Assembly (NCBI GenBank): GCA_964518725.1
Contig: CAZFKP010000026.1
Coordinates: 1-27,261, forward strand
Direction of reading: 5' to 3'
Source: JANRKF01 sp964518725
Lineage (GTDB): Bacteria; Pseudomonadota; Alphaproteobacteria; Rickettsiales; SXRF01
Length of the DNA stretch: 27,261 bases
Shown: one piece after another, positions 1 through 8,451 of the stretch
Numbering within the stretch: position 1 is the stretch's first letter
Layout of the letters: the number at the start of each line of letters is the position of its first letter
The notes under the pieces: model-generated
The model's input: the letters and a program-made list of their open reading frames with translations, nothing else
What the model was told of the DNA's origin: nothing
The model's database searches: none
Made by a program: the position numbers and the translations under genes

Positions 1-264
1 CAGCACGACGCCGACCTTACCAGTGGAGCGCGCATAGCCCTCCGCCGCATGGGTTGCGGCCTGTTCGTGGCGCACGAGGATGTGGCGTAGTTGATTCTGC
101 TTGAACAGCGCATCGTAAATCGGCAGCACCGCACCACCCGGATAACCAAACACGGTATCCACATTCTCATTCACCAGCGCCTTCACAATCATCTCAGCAC
201 CGAGCATCTGTTCGGATGGGGTGGCGTCGGGGTGTGTTTTGGCGGCGGTTTTCGGCGGGGTCAT
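1..264 (-). CDS. ilvB: Acetolactate synthase large subunit, N-terminal fragment (3' end outside window)
   Basis: Catalytic subunit of acetolactate (acetohydroxyacid) synthase, the thiamine-diphosphate enzyme that starts branched-chain amino-acid synthesis. Only the first 88 codons are present. After a Pro/Ala/Thr-rich leader of about 18 residues the reading frame gives QMLGAEMIVKAL, then FGYPGGAVLPIYDAL, and HEQAATHAAEGYARSTGKVG, which holds the family's cofactor-contacting glutamate in the HEQ motif. The start at 264 was chosen over the in-frame ATG at 279 because AGGA lies about 8 bases upstream of 264. It lies 53 bp downstream of miaA on the same strand, so co-transcription is likely. I see no leader peptide or attenuator in the short spacer. 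The name ilvI would describe the same family. Confidence 0.93.
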   Translation of the reverse strand, partial: MTPPKTAAKTHPDATPSEQMLGAEMIVKALVNENVDTVFGYPGGAVLPIYDALFKQNQLRHILVRHEQAATHAAEGYARSTGKVGVVL

Positions 265-317
265 AACGGATTCCTGCATTTTAAAGAACGTGCAGTATAA
301 TGAAAACCCTCACTTTT

Positions 318-1178
318 TCAAACATTAACTAACTGATTCTTAAACCACGTCACCTGCCGTTTGGCGTAATTGCGGGTGGCTTGTTGCATCTGGCCAATGG
401 CCGTCTCCAGCGGGATTTCTTTGTTAATATAGGCGCTTAACTCGCGCACGCCGATGATTTTAGTTAAGGGATTAGGCATTAGGGATTGGGGATTGGAGAG
501 GTTCTTGACTTCCTCTATCGCCCCTTGCCCGATCATTTGCAGCACGCGGGCGTCGCAGCGGGCGTAAAGCTCCGCACGCGGCAGCTCAACGATTTCGAGC
601 GAAAATTGCTCCGGCGCGTAAAAGCTTTCGATCTTTTGCTGCTGCCAGAATGAAAGCGACTTGCCGCTGCCCAGCCACACTGCATAAGCGCGGACGAGGC
701 GTTGCTTGTCATAGACTTTCAATCGGGTAAAAAAATCGGGGTCAACATGACGAAGCCGTTCGGCAAAGGCCTCTTTGCCCATCTGGTCAAAATCATTTTG
801 CGCCTGACTCCGCACGCTTTCGTCAATATCCGGAATTTCCGCGATGCCCTGCATCAACGCCTTCAGGTACAGCCCCGTGCCGCCGACCACGATCGGCGTC
901 TTGCCCTCACCGAGCACCCAGTCGATTTCCATTTTGGCCAAACGCAGCCATTTACCCGCCGAGAAATGCTCGTCAGCGCCGACAAAGCCATAAAGCTTAT
1001 GCGGCAGGCGGGCTTCTTCCGCCGCACTGGGACGTGCCGTCAGAATCCGCAGGTCACGGTATACCTGCTGCGAATCGGCATTGATGATGACACCGCCCAC
1101 GCGCTCTGCTAAGGACAAGGCGCGGGCGGATTTACCCGATGCGGTCGCGCCCGCGATGATATAAATCTTCTGGCTCAT
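318..1178 (-). CDS. miaA: tRNA dimethylallyltransferase MiaA
   Basis: Transfers a dimethylallyl group from DMAPP to N6 of A37 in tRNAs that read codons starting with U. The protein of 286 residues is of normal family length. It opens MSQKIYIIAGATASGKSA, with the P-loop GATASGKS, followed by the DSQQVYRDL motif and a GGTGLYLKAL segment typical of MiaA. The frame is open for 25 codons further upstream, but family alignment from memory starts at MSQKIY, so I place the start at 1178. That ATG overlaps the divergent serB ATG. Near its C-terminus a degenerate heptanucleotide repeat (463-497) encodes an unusual SNPQSLMPNPL stretch just before the conserved GVREL. ilvB follows on the same strand. Confidence 0.95.
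   Translation of the reverse strand: MSQKIYIIAGATASGKSARALSLAERVGGVIINADSQQVYRDLRILTARPSAAEEARLPHKLYGFVGADEHFSAGKWLRLAKMEIDWVLGEGKTPIVVGGTGLYLKALMQGIAEIPDIDESVRSQAQNDFDQMGKEAFAERLRHVDPDFFTRLKVYDKQRLVRAYAVWLGSGKSLSFWQQQKIESFYAPEQFSLEIVELPRAELYARCDARVLQMIGQGAIEEVKNLSNPQSLMPNPLTKIIGVRELSAYINKEIPLETAIGQMQQATRNYAKRQVTWFKNQLVNV
463..497. repeat. Degenerate heptanucleotide repeat inside miaA (5 units)
   Basis: On the plus strand five consecutive 7-mers read GTTAAGG, GATTAGG, CATTAGG, GATTGGG, GATTGGA. On the miaA coding strand the consensus is CCYAATS. A sister array of the same consensus lies in serB at 1310-1337. Both arrays lie inside coding frames and both encode a Met-Pro-Asn core. Confidence 0.7.
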
Positions 1179-1998
1179 GACTATGGAATATATTGCAACG
1201 CTACTAACAAACAACCCGCAAGACATTGCGGCCTTCAAAAACGGCCTCGCCATACACAGTGAGGGCTGGAAGAAAGAGGGGGTCGCATATGAGGTTATAT
1301 TTTCTTCCCCTCATGCCCAATGCCCAATGCCTAATGCCTTTGACATCGTCATCCAACCCTATCCTCCTGCCCCCAAGAAACTACTCATCTCCGACATGGA
1401 TTCGACGATGATCGAGCAGGAATGCATCGATGAGCTCGCGGATTTCGTCGGCAAGAAAGCGCATGTCGCGGCCATCACCGAGCGTGCGATGAACGGCGAG
1501 CTGGTGTTTGAGGATGCACTCAGGGAGCGCGTGAAACTGCTGGCAGGACTGTCTGTTGAAAAGTTGCAGCAATGTTTTGACCAGAAAATCACGCCGATGG
1601 CAGGCGCAAAAGAATTGGTCGCCGCCTTTAAAAGGCAGGGTGGCAAGGCCGTGCTTGTCTCTGGTGGGTTCACGTTTTTTACCGAGCGTGTCGCCAAAAT
1701 GCTCGGATTCGATGAGCATTATTCGAACATTCTGGAAATCGAAAACGGCACGCTTACCGGGAAGGTGCGCGAACCGATTTTAGGCAAGGAAGCCAAGCTC
1801 GCCGAACTTGAACGTCAATGCGAACTACTTAGCATCAAACGTGAGAATGTGATTGCAATCGGTGATGGTGCGAACGACTTACCGATGCTGAAAGCCGCAG
1901 GCCTCGGCATCGCCTACCACGCAAAGCCGGTCGTGCAACAACAAGTGAGTTGCTGCATCAATTATAGGGATTTGAGCGCAATCCGTTATTTATTTTAG
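1177..1998 (+). CDS. serB: Phosphoserine phosphatase SerB (HAD superfamily)
   Basis: Hydrolyses O-phosphoserine to serine, the last step of the phosphorylated serine pathway. The 273-aa protein has the HAD motifs in order: the nucleophile motif DMDST with Asp73 and Asp75, motif II VSGGF with Ser162, and motif III GDGANDLPML with Asp230 and Asp234. The first 65 residues form the variable N-terminal domain, interrupted by a heptanucleotide-repeat-encoded segment (HAQCPMPNAF). The start ATG overlaps the miaA ATG on the other strand; an alternative ATG sits two codons later at 1183. No room exists for a conventional intergenic promoter, so its promoter must lie inside miaA. Its 3' end overlaps the convergent ppdK by 9 bp. 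Confidence 0.95.
   Translation: MTMEYIATLLTNNPQDIAAFKNGLAIHSEGWKKEGVAYEVIFSSPHAQCPMPNAFDIVIQPYPPAPKKLLISDMDSTMIEQECIDELADFVGKKAHVAAITERAMNGELVFEDALRERVKLLAGLSVEKLQQCFDQKITPMAGAKELVAAFKRQGGKAVLVSGGFTFFTERVAKMLGFDEHYSNILEIENGTLTGKVREPILGKEAKLAELERQCELLSIKRENVIAIGDGANDLPMLKAAGLGIAYHAKPVVQQQVSCCINYRDLSAIRYLF
1310..1337. repeat. Degenerate heptanucleotide repeat inside serB (4 units)
   Basis: Four consecutive 7-mers read CTCATGC, CCAATGC, CCAATGC, CTAATGC. The consensus matches the array in the divergent neighbour miaA when both are read on their coding strands (CCYAATS with phase shift). It encodes the loop between the SerB N-terminal domain and the catalytic domain. Confidence 0.7.
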
Positions 1999-4641
1999 TG
2001 CCGCTTGCGCCGCGGCAAGACGTGCCACCGGCACGCGGTAGGGCGAGCAGGAAACATAATCCAGTCCCGTTTGCTGGCAGAATCTGATGCTGGCCGGATC
2101 ACCGCCATGCTCGCCACAGATGCCAAGCTTCAGGCCTTTGCGGGTTTTCCGGCCACGCTCGGCAGCGAGCGCAATCAGCTCGCCAACACCACTTTGGTCG
2201 AGCGTCACGAACGGATCCTGCTCGACAATGCCTTTTTGCTTGTAGATTTCGATGAAATTCGCCGAATCGTCACGCGAAATGCCGAGCGTCGTCTGGGTCA
2301 GGTCATTGGTGCCGAAGCTGAAGAACTCGGCATCCTCCGCGATCTCACCGGCACGTAGTGCCGCACGCGGCAGCTCGATCATGGTGCCGACCATATACTC
2401 AATCATCACGCTTTTTTCTTTCATCACCGCTTCCGCCGTGTTGTCGATCAGCGCCTTCAGAATGGTAAACTCCTTCTGCATCATGACCAGTGGGATCATC
2501 ACTTCAGGAACCACCCCGTCATTCACTTCCGCAGCCGCTTCAAAAATCGCCCGTGCCTGCATCTCGTAAATTTCCGGATAAGTGATGCCAAGGCGGCAAC
2601 CGCGATGGCCGAGCATCGGGTTCTGTTCTTTCAGCTCATGGGCGCGGTGGCGCACAGTCTCGACACTGACATTCGCCGCTTTCGCCACTTGCTTAATATC
2701 TTCTTCGGTGTGCGGCAGGAATTCGTGCAGCGGCGGATCAAGCAGGCGGATCGTGACCGGCAGCCCCTTCATGATAGTGAAAAGCTGTACGAAATCGTTG
2801 CGCTGCATCGGCAGGAGTTTTGCAAGCGCCGCCTTGCGACCCTCCACATTAGAAGCCACGATCATTTCGCGCATGGCCGTAATGCGCTCGCTGTCGAAGA
2901 ACATGTGTTCGGTGCGGCAGAGACCAATACCCTCAGCGCCGAACCTGCGCGCCACTTCTGCATCGAGCGGCGTCTCAGCGTTGGTACGCACCTTGAGCTT
3001 ACGCACGCTATCCGCCCATCCCATCAGCGTCTCGAAATCGGAGGACAGGCTAGGTTGCACGGTCGGAATTTCACCCAGCATCACTTCGCCGGTGCCGCCG
3101 TTGATGGTGACGATATCGCCTTCTTTCACCACATGGTTTTTGACCTGCAGTTCTTTTTTCGCGTAATCGATCCGCAACTCACCCGCGCCCGACACGCAGG
3201 GCTTACCCATGCCACGCGCAACGACTGCTGCGTGCGAGGTCATGCCGCCGCGCGCGGTGAGAATTCCCTGCGCCGCGTGCATGCCATGAATATCTTCCGG
3301 CGACGTTTCGATACGCACAAGAATCACTTTCTCACGGTGCGAAATCGCCATCGCCTCGGCATCCTCGGCGGTGAACACCACCTTGCCGGAAGCCGCGCCC
3401 GGCGAGGCCGGAAGCCCGGTGGTCAGCACGGTCTTTTTGGCTTTCGGATCAAGCGTCGGGTGCAGGAGCTGATCGAGCGACAGCGGGTCAATGCGTCCAA
3501 GCGCCTCTTCTTTTGTGATGCGTTTTTCCGCCACCATATCGACAGCGATTTTTACTGCCGCCGCTGCCGTGCGCTTGCCGTTACGGGTTTGCAGCATCCA
3601 TAACTTATTGTTCTGGATGGTGAACTCGATATCCTGCATGTCGCGGTAGTGCGCCTCCAGCTTATCGAACACGGCCGTGAGTTGCTTGTAGACGTCGGGC
3701 ATGACCGCGCCCATCTCATCCATCGGCTGCGGCGTGCGGATACCGGCGACGACATCCTCACCCTGCGCGTTGACGAGAAACTCGCCGTAATATTTATGTT
3801 CGCCGGTCGAAGGGTTGCGGGTGAACGCCACGCCGGTCGCGCAATCGTCGCCCATATTGCCGAACACCATGGATTGCACGGTGACCGCGGTGCCCCAGCT
3901 TTCAGGAATGTCGTGCAGCTTGCGATAGGTGCAGGCGCGCGGGTTCATCCACGAGTTGAACACGGCGAGAATCGCACCCCAAAGCTGCTCCTGCACATCA
4001 TCCGGAAACGGCTTGCCAAGTTCGCTTTGTACCTTCTCCTTGTACATCTCAACCAGTTTCTTGAGGTTGTCGGCCGTGAGCTGGGTATCAAGCTCAATGT
4101 CGTTATCGCGCTTCATTTCCTCAAGCATTTCCTCGAAATGGTAGTGGTCGACTTCGAGCACCACGTCGGAATACATCTGAATGAAACGGCGGTAGGAATC
4201 ATAGGCGAAACGTTCGTTGCCGGTGCGTGCGGCCAGCGCCTTCACCGTTGTATCGTTCAGGCCTAAATTCAGCACCGTATCCATCATGCCGGGCATGGAT
4301 GCGCGGGCGCCGGAACGCACCGAAAGCAAGAGCGGGTTGTTCGCATCGCCTAGCTTCATGCCAACAGCTTTTTCAACCTTGGCAAGCGCGTCGGCCACCT
4401 GGTCGCGCAAGCTGTCGTCGATTTTGCGGCCATTCGCATAATAGGCCACGCACATATCGGTGATGATCGTAAAGCCCGGAGGAACCGGCAAGCCCAGCGA
4501 GCACATCTCGGCAAGATTCGCGCCCTTGCCGCCCAGCGTGTTCCGCATGGTGCCCTTGCCTTCAGCACTGCCATCGCCAAAGCTGTAGACCAGTTTCCCG
4601 GTGGTGTCGGTTTTCATCGCGGTTGCCATGTGTGCACTCAT
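1990..4641 (-). CDS. ppdK: Pyruvate, phosphate dikinase
   Basis: Interconverts pyruvate + ATP + Pi with PEP + AMP + PPi. The 883-aa protein is full length. The N-terminal ATP-grasp part includes GGKGANLAEM and SVRSGARASMPGMMDTVLNL. The central swivelling domain has the phosphorylatable His470 in GGMTSHAAVVARG. The C-terminal TIM-barrel PEP/pyruvate domain has Cys842 in GICGEHGGDP. The start at 4641 is preceded by AAGGA with about 8 bases of spacing. It is the last gene of the leftward glyQ-panD-glyS run and begins only 5 bp after the glyS stop. Its 3' end overlaps serB tail to tail by 9 bp. No PDRP-type regulator gene is next to it. Confidence 0.97.
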   Translation of the reverse strand: MSAHMATAMKTDTTGKLVYSFGDGSAEGKGTMRNTLGGKGANLAEMCSLGLPVPPGFTIITDMCVAYYANGRKIDDSLRDQVADALAKVEKAVGMKLGDANNPLLLSVRSGARASMPGMMDTVLNLGLNDTTVKALAARTGNERFAYDSYRRFIQMYSDVVLEVDHYHFEEMLEEMKRDNDIELDTQLTADNLKKLVEMYKEKVQSELGKPFPDDVQEQLWGAILAVFNSWMNPRACTYRKLHDIPESWGTAVTVQSMVFGNMGDDCATGVAFTRNPSTGEHKYYGEFLVNAQGEDVVAGIRTPQPMDEMGAVMPDVYKQLTAVFDKLEAHYRDMQDIEFTIQNNKLWMLQTRNGKRTAAAAVKIAVDMVAEKRITKEEALGRIDPLSLDQLLHPTLDPKAKKTVLTTGLPASPGAASGKVVFTAEDAEAMAISHREKVILVRIETSPEDIHGMHAAQGILTARGGMTSHAAVVARGMGKPCVSGAGELRIDYAKKELQVKNHVVKEGDIVTINGGTGEVMLGEIPTVQPSLSSDFETLMGWADSVRKLKVRTNAETPLDAEVARRFGAEGIGLCRTEHMFFDSERITAMREMIVASNVEGRKAALAKLLPMQRNDFVQLFTIMKGLPVTIRLLDPPLHEFLPHTEEDIKQVAKAANVSVETVRHRAHELKEQNPMLGHRGCRLGITYPEIYEMQARAIFEAAAEVNDGVVPEVMIPLVMMQKEFTILKALIDNTAEAVMKEKSVMIEYMVGTMIELPRAALRAGEIAEDAEFFSFGTNDLTQTTLGISRDDSANFIEIYKQKGIVEQDPFVTLDQSGVGELIALAAERGRKTRKGLKLGICGEHGGDPASIRFCQQTGLDYVSCSPYRVPVARLAAAQAALK

Positions 4642-4646
4642 CGTCG

Positions 4647-6788
4647 TTATCCTTCAATTAGCCCGAAATCGGCAATTTCGTTCATGGTTTTACGAATACT
4701 GGCGAGCATTCGCAAGCGGTTTGCTCGCAATTCTCTATCATCGCAATTTACCATGATTTTTTCAAAGAAACCGTCCAACGGCTTGCGAAGCGCGGCCAGC
4801 GCCTTCATCGCGCCCGCAAAATTCTCTTTGGCAAGCAATGCGTTAAACTCGCCGCGTACCGTCACCAGCACCGACGACAGGGCTTGTTCTTCTTGCTCAA
4901 CCAGCGCTTTCTCATTCAGGCCGTCCGCCGGGTAGGTGGCTTTATCCTTCTTTTCTTCAATCGCAAGGATGTTCGCCGCACGCTTGTAGCCCGCCAGTAA
5001 ATTGGCGCCGTCATCGCTGCCGAGCAGTTCCTGCAGCGCTTTTGCGCGCGCCACGATCCGCACCAGATCGTCATCGCCCCCCGCCACCACGGCCTTAATC
5101 ACATCATGGCGAATGCCCTGGTCTTTCAATTGCACAATCAGGCGATCATGGAAAAAGGCCAGCAACTCAGCGGCTATTTTCCCGGCCGCATCTTCAGGAA
5201 TATCCGAGCAGGCGGTTTCATTGACTGTGAAATATTTCCCGACTTTGTCGGGGTGCGAAAGTTTTTCTTCTGTTTTCTGCGCCAGCTTTTCCTGTGCTTT
5301 ATGCGTCGCAATCGCTTTAAGCGGCGCATTCTGGAACAGCGGCAGCAGCGGCAGGCGCACGTTGTTTTCCAGCACAATACGAATCACCCCAAGCGCGGCA
5401 CGACGCAGCGCAAACGGGTCTTTACTGCCGGTTGGTTTTTCGCCGATGGCGAACATGGAAATGAGCGTATCGAGTTTATCGGCCAGTGCTACGCAAATAG
5501 AAACAGGCGCGGTCGGCACCGAATCAGATGGGCCTTGCGGTTTGTAATGATCGCGAATCGCATCGGCAATTTCCACATCAAGATTTTCATGATTGGCGTA
5601 ATAGCGCCCCATCACCCCTTGCAGTTCCGGAAATTCACCGACCATGCCGGTGACGAGGTCGGCTTTGCACAGGGCGGCGGCCTTCACAACATCCACCCTG
5701 TCGGCCTTGAGGCGATCAGCCAGCACGGCCGCAAGCTGCCCAATGCGCGCCACCTTGTCGGCGACGCTGCCGAGCTTCGCATGGTAGGTGACGTCATCCA
5801 GCTTTTTTGCCCAGTCGGCGAGTTTCGTTTTGCGATCCTGATCGTAGAAAAATCGGCCATCGGCGAAGCGGGCACGGAGCACACGCTCGTTGCCGGCAAT
5901 GATTGCCTTGCCCTTGTCTGCCGTCACCATGTTGGAGGTGATAAGGAAATACGGAGAAAGCTTGCCCGCCGCATCACGCGTCGCAAAATATTTCTGGTGG
6001 TTTTTCATTTCCAGAATCAATACCTCTTCCGGCAAATCCATGTAGCTCGCATCAATTTTTCCACTGAGCACCACCGGCCACTCGACAAGACCCGTGACTT
6101 CTTCGAGCAACCCGGCATCCGCATGAAGCGCGACGCCCAGCTCCCTGCATTTTTCTTCCAGCTGTTTAGCAATCGCGGCTTTCCGCTTGTCGCGCTCGGC
6201 CAGCACGTTTGCTTTTTCGAGCGCCGATACATAGAGTTCCGCACCTGAAATCGTGATTTCCTGCGGCGCGAGGAAACGATGCCCACGCGTTGTATTGCCC
6301 GCCTTCACGCCGGCAAATTCGATCGGCACCACCGCGCCGTCAAACATGCAGAGGATGGAATGTAGCGGCCGCACCCACGGCGTCGTGCCGCTGCCCCAAC
6401 GCATCGATTTCGGCCACGGAAACCCGGCGAGGATTTTTTCTATTTCTTCTTTCAGCACTTCGCTCATCGCGCGGCCTTTCTTTTCGATTTTGGCGAAATA
6501 CACGCCGTCGCGCTGCTCAAGCTGTGCCACCGTGAGCCCAGTTTTTTTGAGGAATCCCTGCATTGCCGCATCGGGTGCACCGACTTTCGGGCCTTTGAGT
6601 TCCTCGGAGATGTCCGGCTGTTTTTCCGGCAGGTTTTCGATGATCGCCGCCAACCGGCGCGGCGTTACAAATAGCTGCGCCTTGGTGCCGAGCGCCTTTT
6701 CCAGCGCCGCAGCCAGATGCGACTGGGCATCCGCCTGCATGCGTGCCGGGATTTCTTCGGAAAAAATTTCGAGGAGGAAACTGGCCAT
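4647..6788 (-). CDS. glyS: Glycine--tRNA ligase beta subunit
   Basis: Beta subunit of the bacterial alpha2beta2 glycyl-tRNA synthetase, providing tRNA recognition. The protein of 713 residues is of usual length. It starts MASFLLEIFSEEIPARMQ, the family N-terminal signature, and contains RGHRFLAP, NHQKYF and DPFALRRAALG motifs and a C-terminal anticodon-binding helical domain with GIRHDVIKAV. An in-frame ATG exists 5 codons upstream (6803), but family N-termini fit 6788, which lies one base after the stop of the upstream unknown gene. This tight spacing suggests translational coupling. The alpha subunit glyQ is not adjacent: panD and an unknown gene lie between the two. Confidence 0.95.
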   Translation of the reverse strand: MASFLLEIFSEEIPARMQADAQSHLAAALEKALGTKAQLFVTPRRLAAIIENLPEKQPDISEELKGPKVGAPDAAMQGFLKKTGLTVAQLEQRDGVYFAKIEKKGRAMSEVLKEEIEKILAGFPWPKSMRWGSGTTPWVRPLHSILCMFDGAVVPIEFAGVKAGNTTRGHRFLAPQEITISGAELYVSALEKANVLAERDKRKAAIAKQLEEKCRELGVALHADAGLLEEVTGLVEWPVVLSGKIDASYMDLPEEVLILEMKNHQKYFATRDAAGKLSPYFLITSNMVTADKGKAIIAGNERVLRARFADGRFFYDQDRKTKLADWAKKLDDVTYHAKLGSVADKVARIGQLAAVLADRLKADRVDVVKAAALCKADLVTGMVGEFPELQGVMGRYYANHENLDVEIADAIRDHYKPQGPSDSVPTAPVSICVALADKLDTLISMFAIGEKPTGSKDPFALRRAALGVIRIVLENNVRLPLLPLFQNAPLKAIATHKAQEKLAQKTEEKLSHPDKVGKYFTVNETACSDIPEDAAGKIAAELLAFFHDRLIVQLKDQGIRHDVIKAVVAGGDDDLVRIVARAKALQELLGSDDGANLLAGYKRAANILAIEEKKDKATYPADGLNEKALVEQEEQALSSVLVTVRGEFNALLAKENFAGAMKALAALRKPLDGFFEKIMVNCDDRELRANRLRMLASIRKTMNEIADFGLIEG

Positions 6789-6789
6789 A

Positions 6790-7221
6790 TCAGGATATTG
6801 CATGAGAGTTTTTTCTTTTTCTATCGGCTATCTCTGCATTTTTTATGGCGGTCGCGTCCTGCTCGGCACATAGCCCGTTTTTAACCATGGCAGCGAGCAG
6901 CTTCTCTAAACAATCAAGCTGGTTCATCGGTGCGATCCTGTCGCCCGAAATGATAACCTCGATCTCATGGGGAAATGCCTTGTCGTTGCGTGGTTCGCTT
7001 TTGGTGCGAGCGATTAGCCCCGTCCTCTCGATTCCAAGCAAGATATTGATGAGCGCGGCCTTGGCGTTGTCACTCGACGGGTAGAGCGACAGGTAATAGC
7101 TCCGATCCCCTTTTTCATAGCGCCCGCACTGGATGAGCAGCGGCTTGAACCTGGCATCCGCATCCGGATAAATATCGTACTGGACAATAGTATTGCTGAT
7201 TTGTTCCTTACTTACGGGCAT
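6790..7221 (-). CDS. Hypothetical protein (143 aa) between panD and glyS
   Basis: Not recognised. The 143-aa product starts MPVSKEQISNTIVQYDIYP. It is rich in charged residues, has no signal peptide or membrane segment, and ends in a lysine-rich tail. The segment FPHEIEVIISGDRIAP and the following LDCLEKLLAAMV helix suggest a small alpha/beta fold; this is only a guess. Start 7221 was chosen over 7233 because GAGG lies about 10 bases upstream. The gene overlaps the end of panD by 14 bp and ends one base before glyS, so it is embedded in the operon and probably translated with its neighbours. Genuine coding is likely from this packing. Function unknown. Confidence 0.75.
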   Translation of the reverse strand: MPVSKEQISNTIVQYDIYPDADARFKPLLIQCGRYEKGDRSYYLSLYPSSDNAKAALINILLGIERTGLIARTKSEPRNDKAFPHEIEVIISGDRIAPMNQLDCLEKLLAAMVKNGLCAEQDATAIKNAEIADRKRKNSHAIS

Positions 7222-7558
7222 TATTATCCTCATCCATGATGAGTGTCACCGGCTTGTGAGCAAGCGCTTCTTCCCTGGTCATCTGTGCATAGGCGATGAT
7301 GATGACGATATCACTTTTTTTCGCCAGGTGGGCGGCCGCGCCATAGACGCCGAAGGTTTTGCTGCCACGTGGTTCTTCGATGATGTAGGTGGTGAAGCGC
7401 GCACCGGTATTGACGTTCAGCACATCGATGCGGCTTCCCGGCATCATGCCGGTCGCATCCAAATAATCGCGGTCGATGCCCATCGAGCCGTTATAATTCA
7501 GCTCCGAATGCGTCACCACCGCGCGGTGAATTTTAGCGTACATCATTGAAAACATCAT
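7208..7558 (-). CDS. panD: Aspartate 1-decarboxylase (pyruvoyl proenzyme)
   Basis: Makes beta-alanine from aspartate for pantothenate and CoA synthesis. The 116-residue product carries the self-cleavage site Gly24-Ser25 in NYNGSMGID, the same position as in the E. coli enzyme, which supports the start at 7558. Other family motifs are KIHRAVVTHSEL, NVNTGARFTTY and the GAAAHLAKKSDIVIIIAY region. The ATG overlaps the glyQ stop as ATGA, with AAGGAG about 8 bases upstream inside glyQ. Location between glyQ and glyS is unusual; panD is more often found alone or near panBC, neither of which is in this window. Confidence 0.94.
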   Translation of the reverse strand: MMFSMMYAKIHRAVVTHSELNYNGSMGIDRDYLDATGMMPGSRIDVLNVNTGARFTTYIIEEPRGSKTFGVYGAAAHLAKKSDIVIIIAYAQMTREEALAHKPVTLIMDEDNNARK

Positions 7559-8412
7559 GAGGCATTCTCCTTGGCAACCCACGCCTCGCAGCAGCCTTTG
7601 GCCAGTGCGCGGACCTTAGCAATGTAGGCGGCGCGCTCGGTAACGGAAATTACCCCGCGCGCATCTAACAAATTGAAATTATGCGACGCTTTGATGCACT
7701 GGTCGAACGCTGGCAACGGCAGGTTTCTCGCCAGCATCGCCTCGCATTCTTTTTCAGCGTCTTTGAAATGTTGCAGTAGCATATCGGTGTTGGCGAACTC
7801 CAGATTATAGGCCGAGAATTGCTGCTCGTTTTTCAGGAAGACTTCCCCATACGTCACGCCGCGGCCGTTGAAATCGAGGTCGTAGACATTTTCCACACCC
7901 TGAATATACATCGCCAAGCGCTCCAGACCGTAGGTGATTTCGCCGGAAATCGGTTTGCACTCGATGCCGCCAACCTGCTGGAAATACGTAAACTGGGTGA
8001 CTTCCATACCGTCGAGCCACACTTCCCAGCCAAGCCCCCACGCACCGAGCGTCGGGCTTTCCCAGTCATCCTCGACGAAACGAATATCATGCGCGAGCGG
8101 ATCGATGCCAAGCTTTCTCAAGCTCTCCAGATAGAGCTCCTGAATGTTGGCAGGTGACGGTTTCAGGATCACCTGGAACTGGTAATAATGTTGCAGGCGG
8201 TTCGGGTTTTCGCCATAGCGCCCATCTTTCGGGCGGCGTGATGGCTGGACATAGGCCGCGTTCCAAGGCTTTTCACCAAGCGCACGCAGGGCGGTCGCCG
8301 GGTGGAAGGTGCCCGCGCCCATCTCGACATCATAGGGCTGCAGCACGACGCACCCCTGCTCCGCCCAGAATTGCTGGAGAGTGAGGATGATTTGTTGAAA
8401 TGAAAGGCTCAT
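7555..8412 (-). CDS. glyQ: Glycine--tRNA ligase alpha subunit
   Basis: Catalytic alpha subunit of the heterotetrameric glycyl-tRNA synthetase (class II). The 285-aa protein contains the highly conserved VEMGAGTFHPATALRALG segment, PWNAAYVQPSRRPKDGRYG, NRLQHYYQFQVILKPSP, and the motif-3-like EITYGLERLAMYIQGV. Length is typical. The start MSLSFQQIILTLQQFW matches the family N-terminus. Its stop overlaps the panD start by 4 bp. It lies 39 bp after a 98-aa basic ORF on the same strand. No strong ribosome-binding site is visible before the ATG. Confidence 0.96.
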   Translation of the reverse strand: MSLSFQQIILTLQQFWAEQGCVVLQPYDVEMGAGTFHPATALRALGEKPWNAAYVQPSRRPKDGRYGENPNRLQHYYQFQVILKPSPANIQELYLESLRKLGIDPLAHDIRFVEDDWESPTLGAWGLGWEVWLDGMEVTQFTYFQQVGGIECKPISGEITYGLERLAMYIQGVENVYDLDFNGRGVTYGEVFLKNEQQFSAYNLEFANTDMLLQHFKDAEKECEAMLARNLPLPAFDQCIKASHNFNLLDARGVISVTERAAYIAKVRALAKGCCEAWVAKENAS

Positions 8413-8451
8413 GCGCGTTTTGTAGTCGTTTTTACTGCGGTTTCAAGGGAT

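Noticed and set aside
2005..4266. Long plus-strand frames opposite ppdK (up to 332 aa)
   Set aside because: They lie antisense to a fully convincing pyruvate phosphate dikinase and encode His/Arg-rich sequence without motifs.
5106..6248. 380-aa plus-strand frame opposite glyS
   Set aside because: Antisense shadow of a complete glycyl-tRNA synthetase beta subunit; no recognisable domain.
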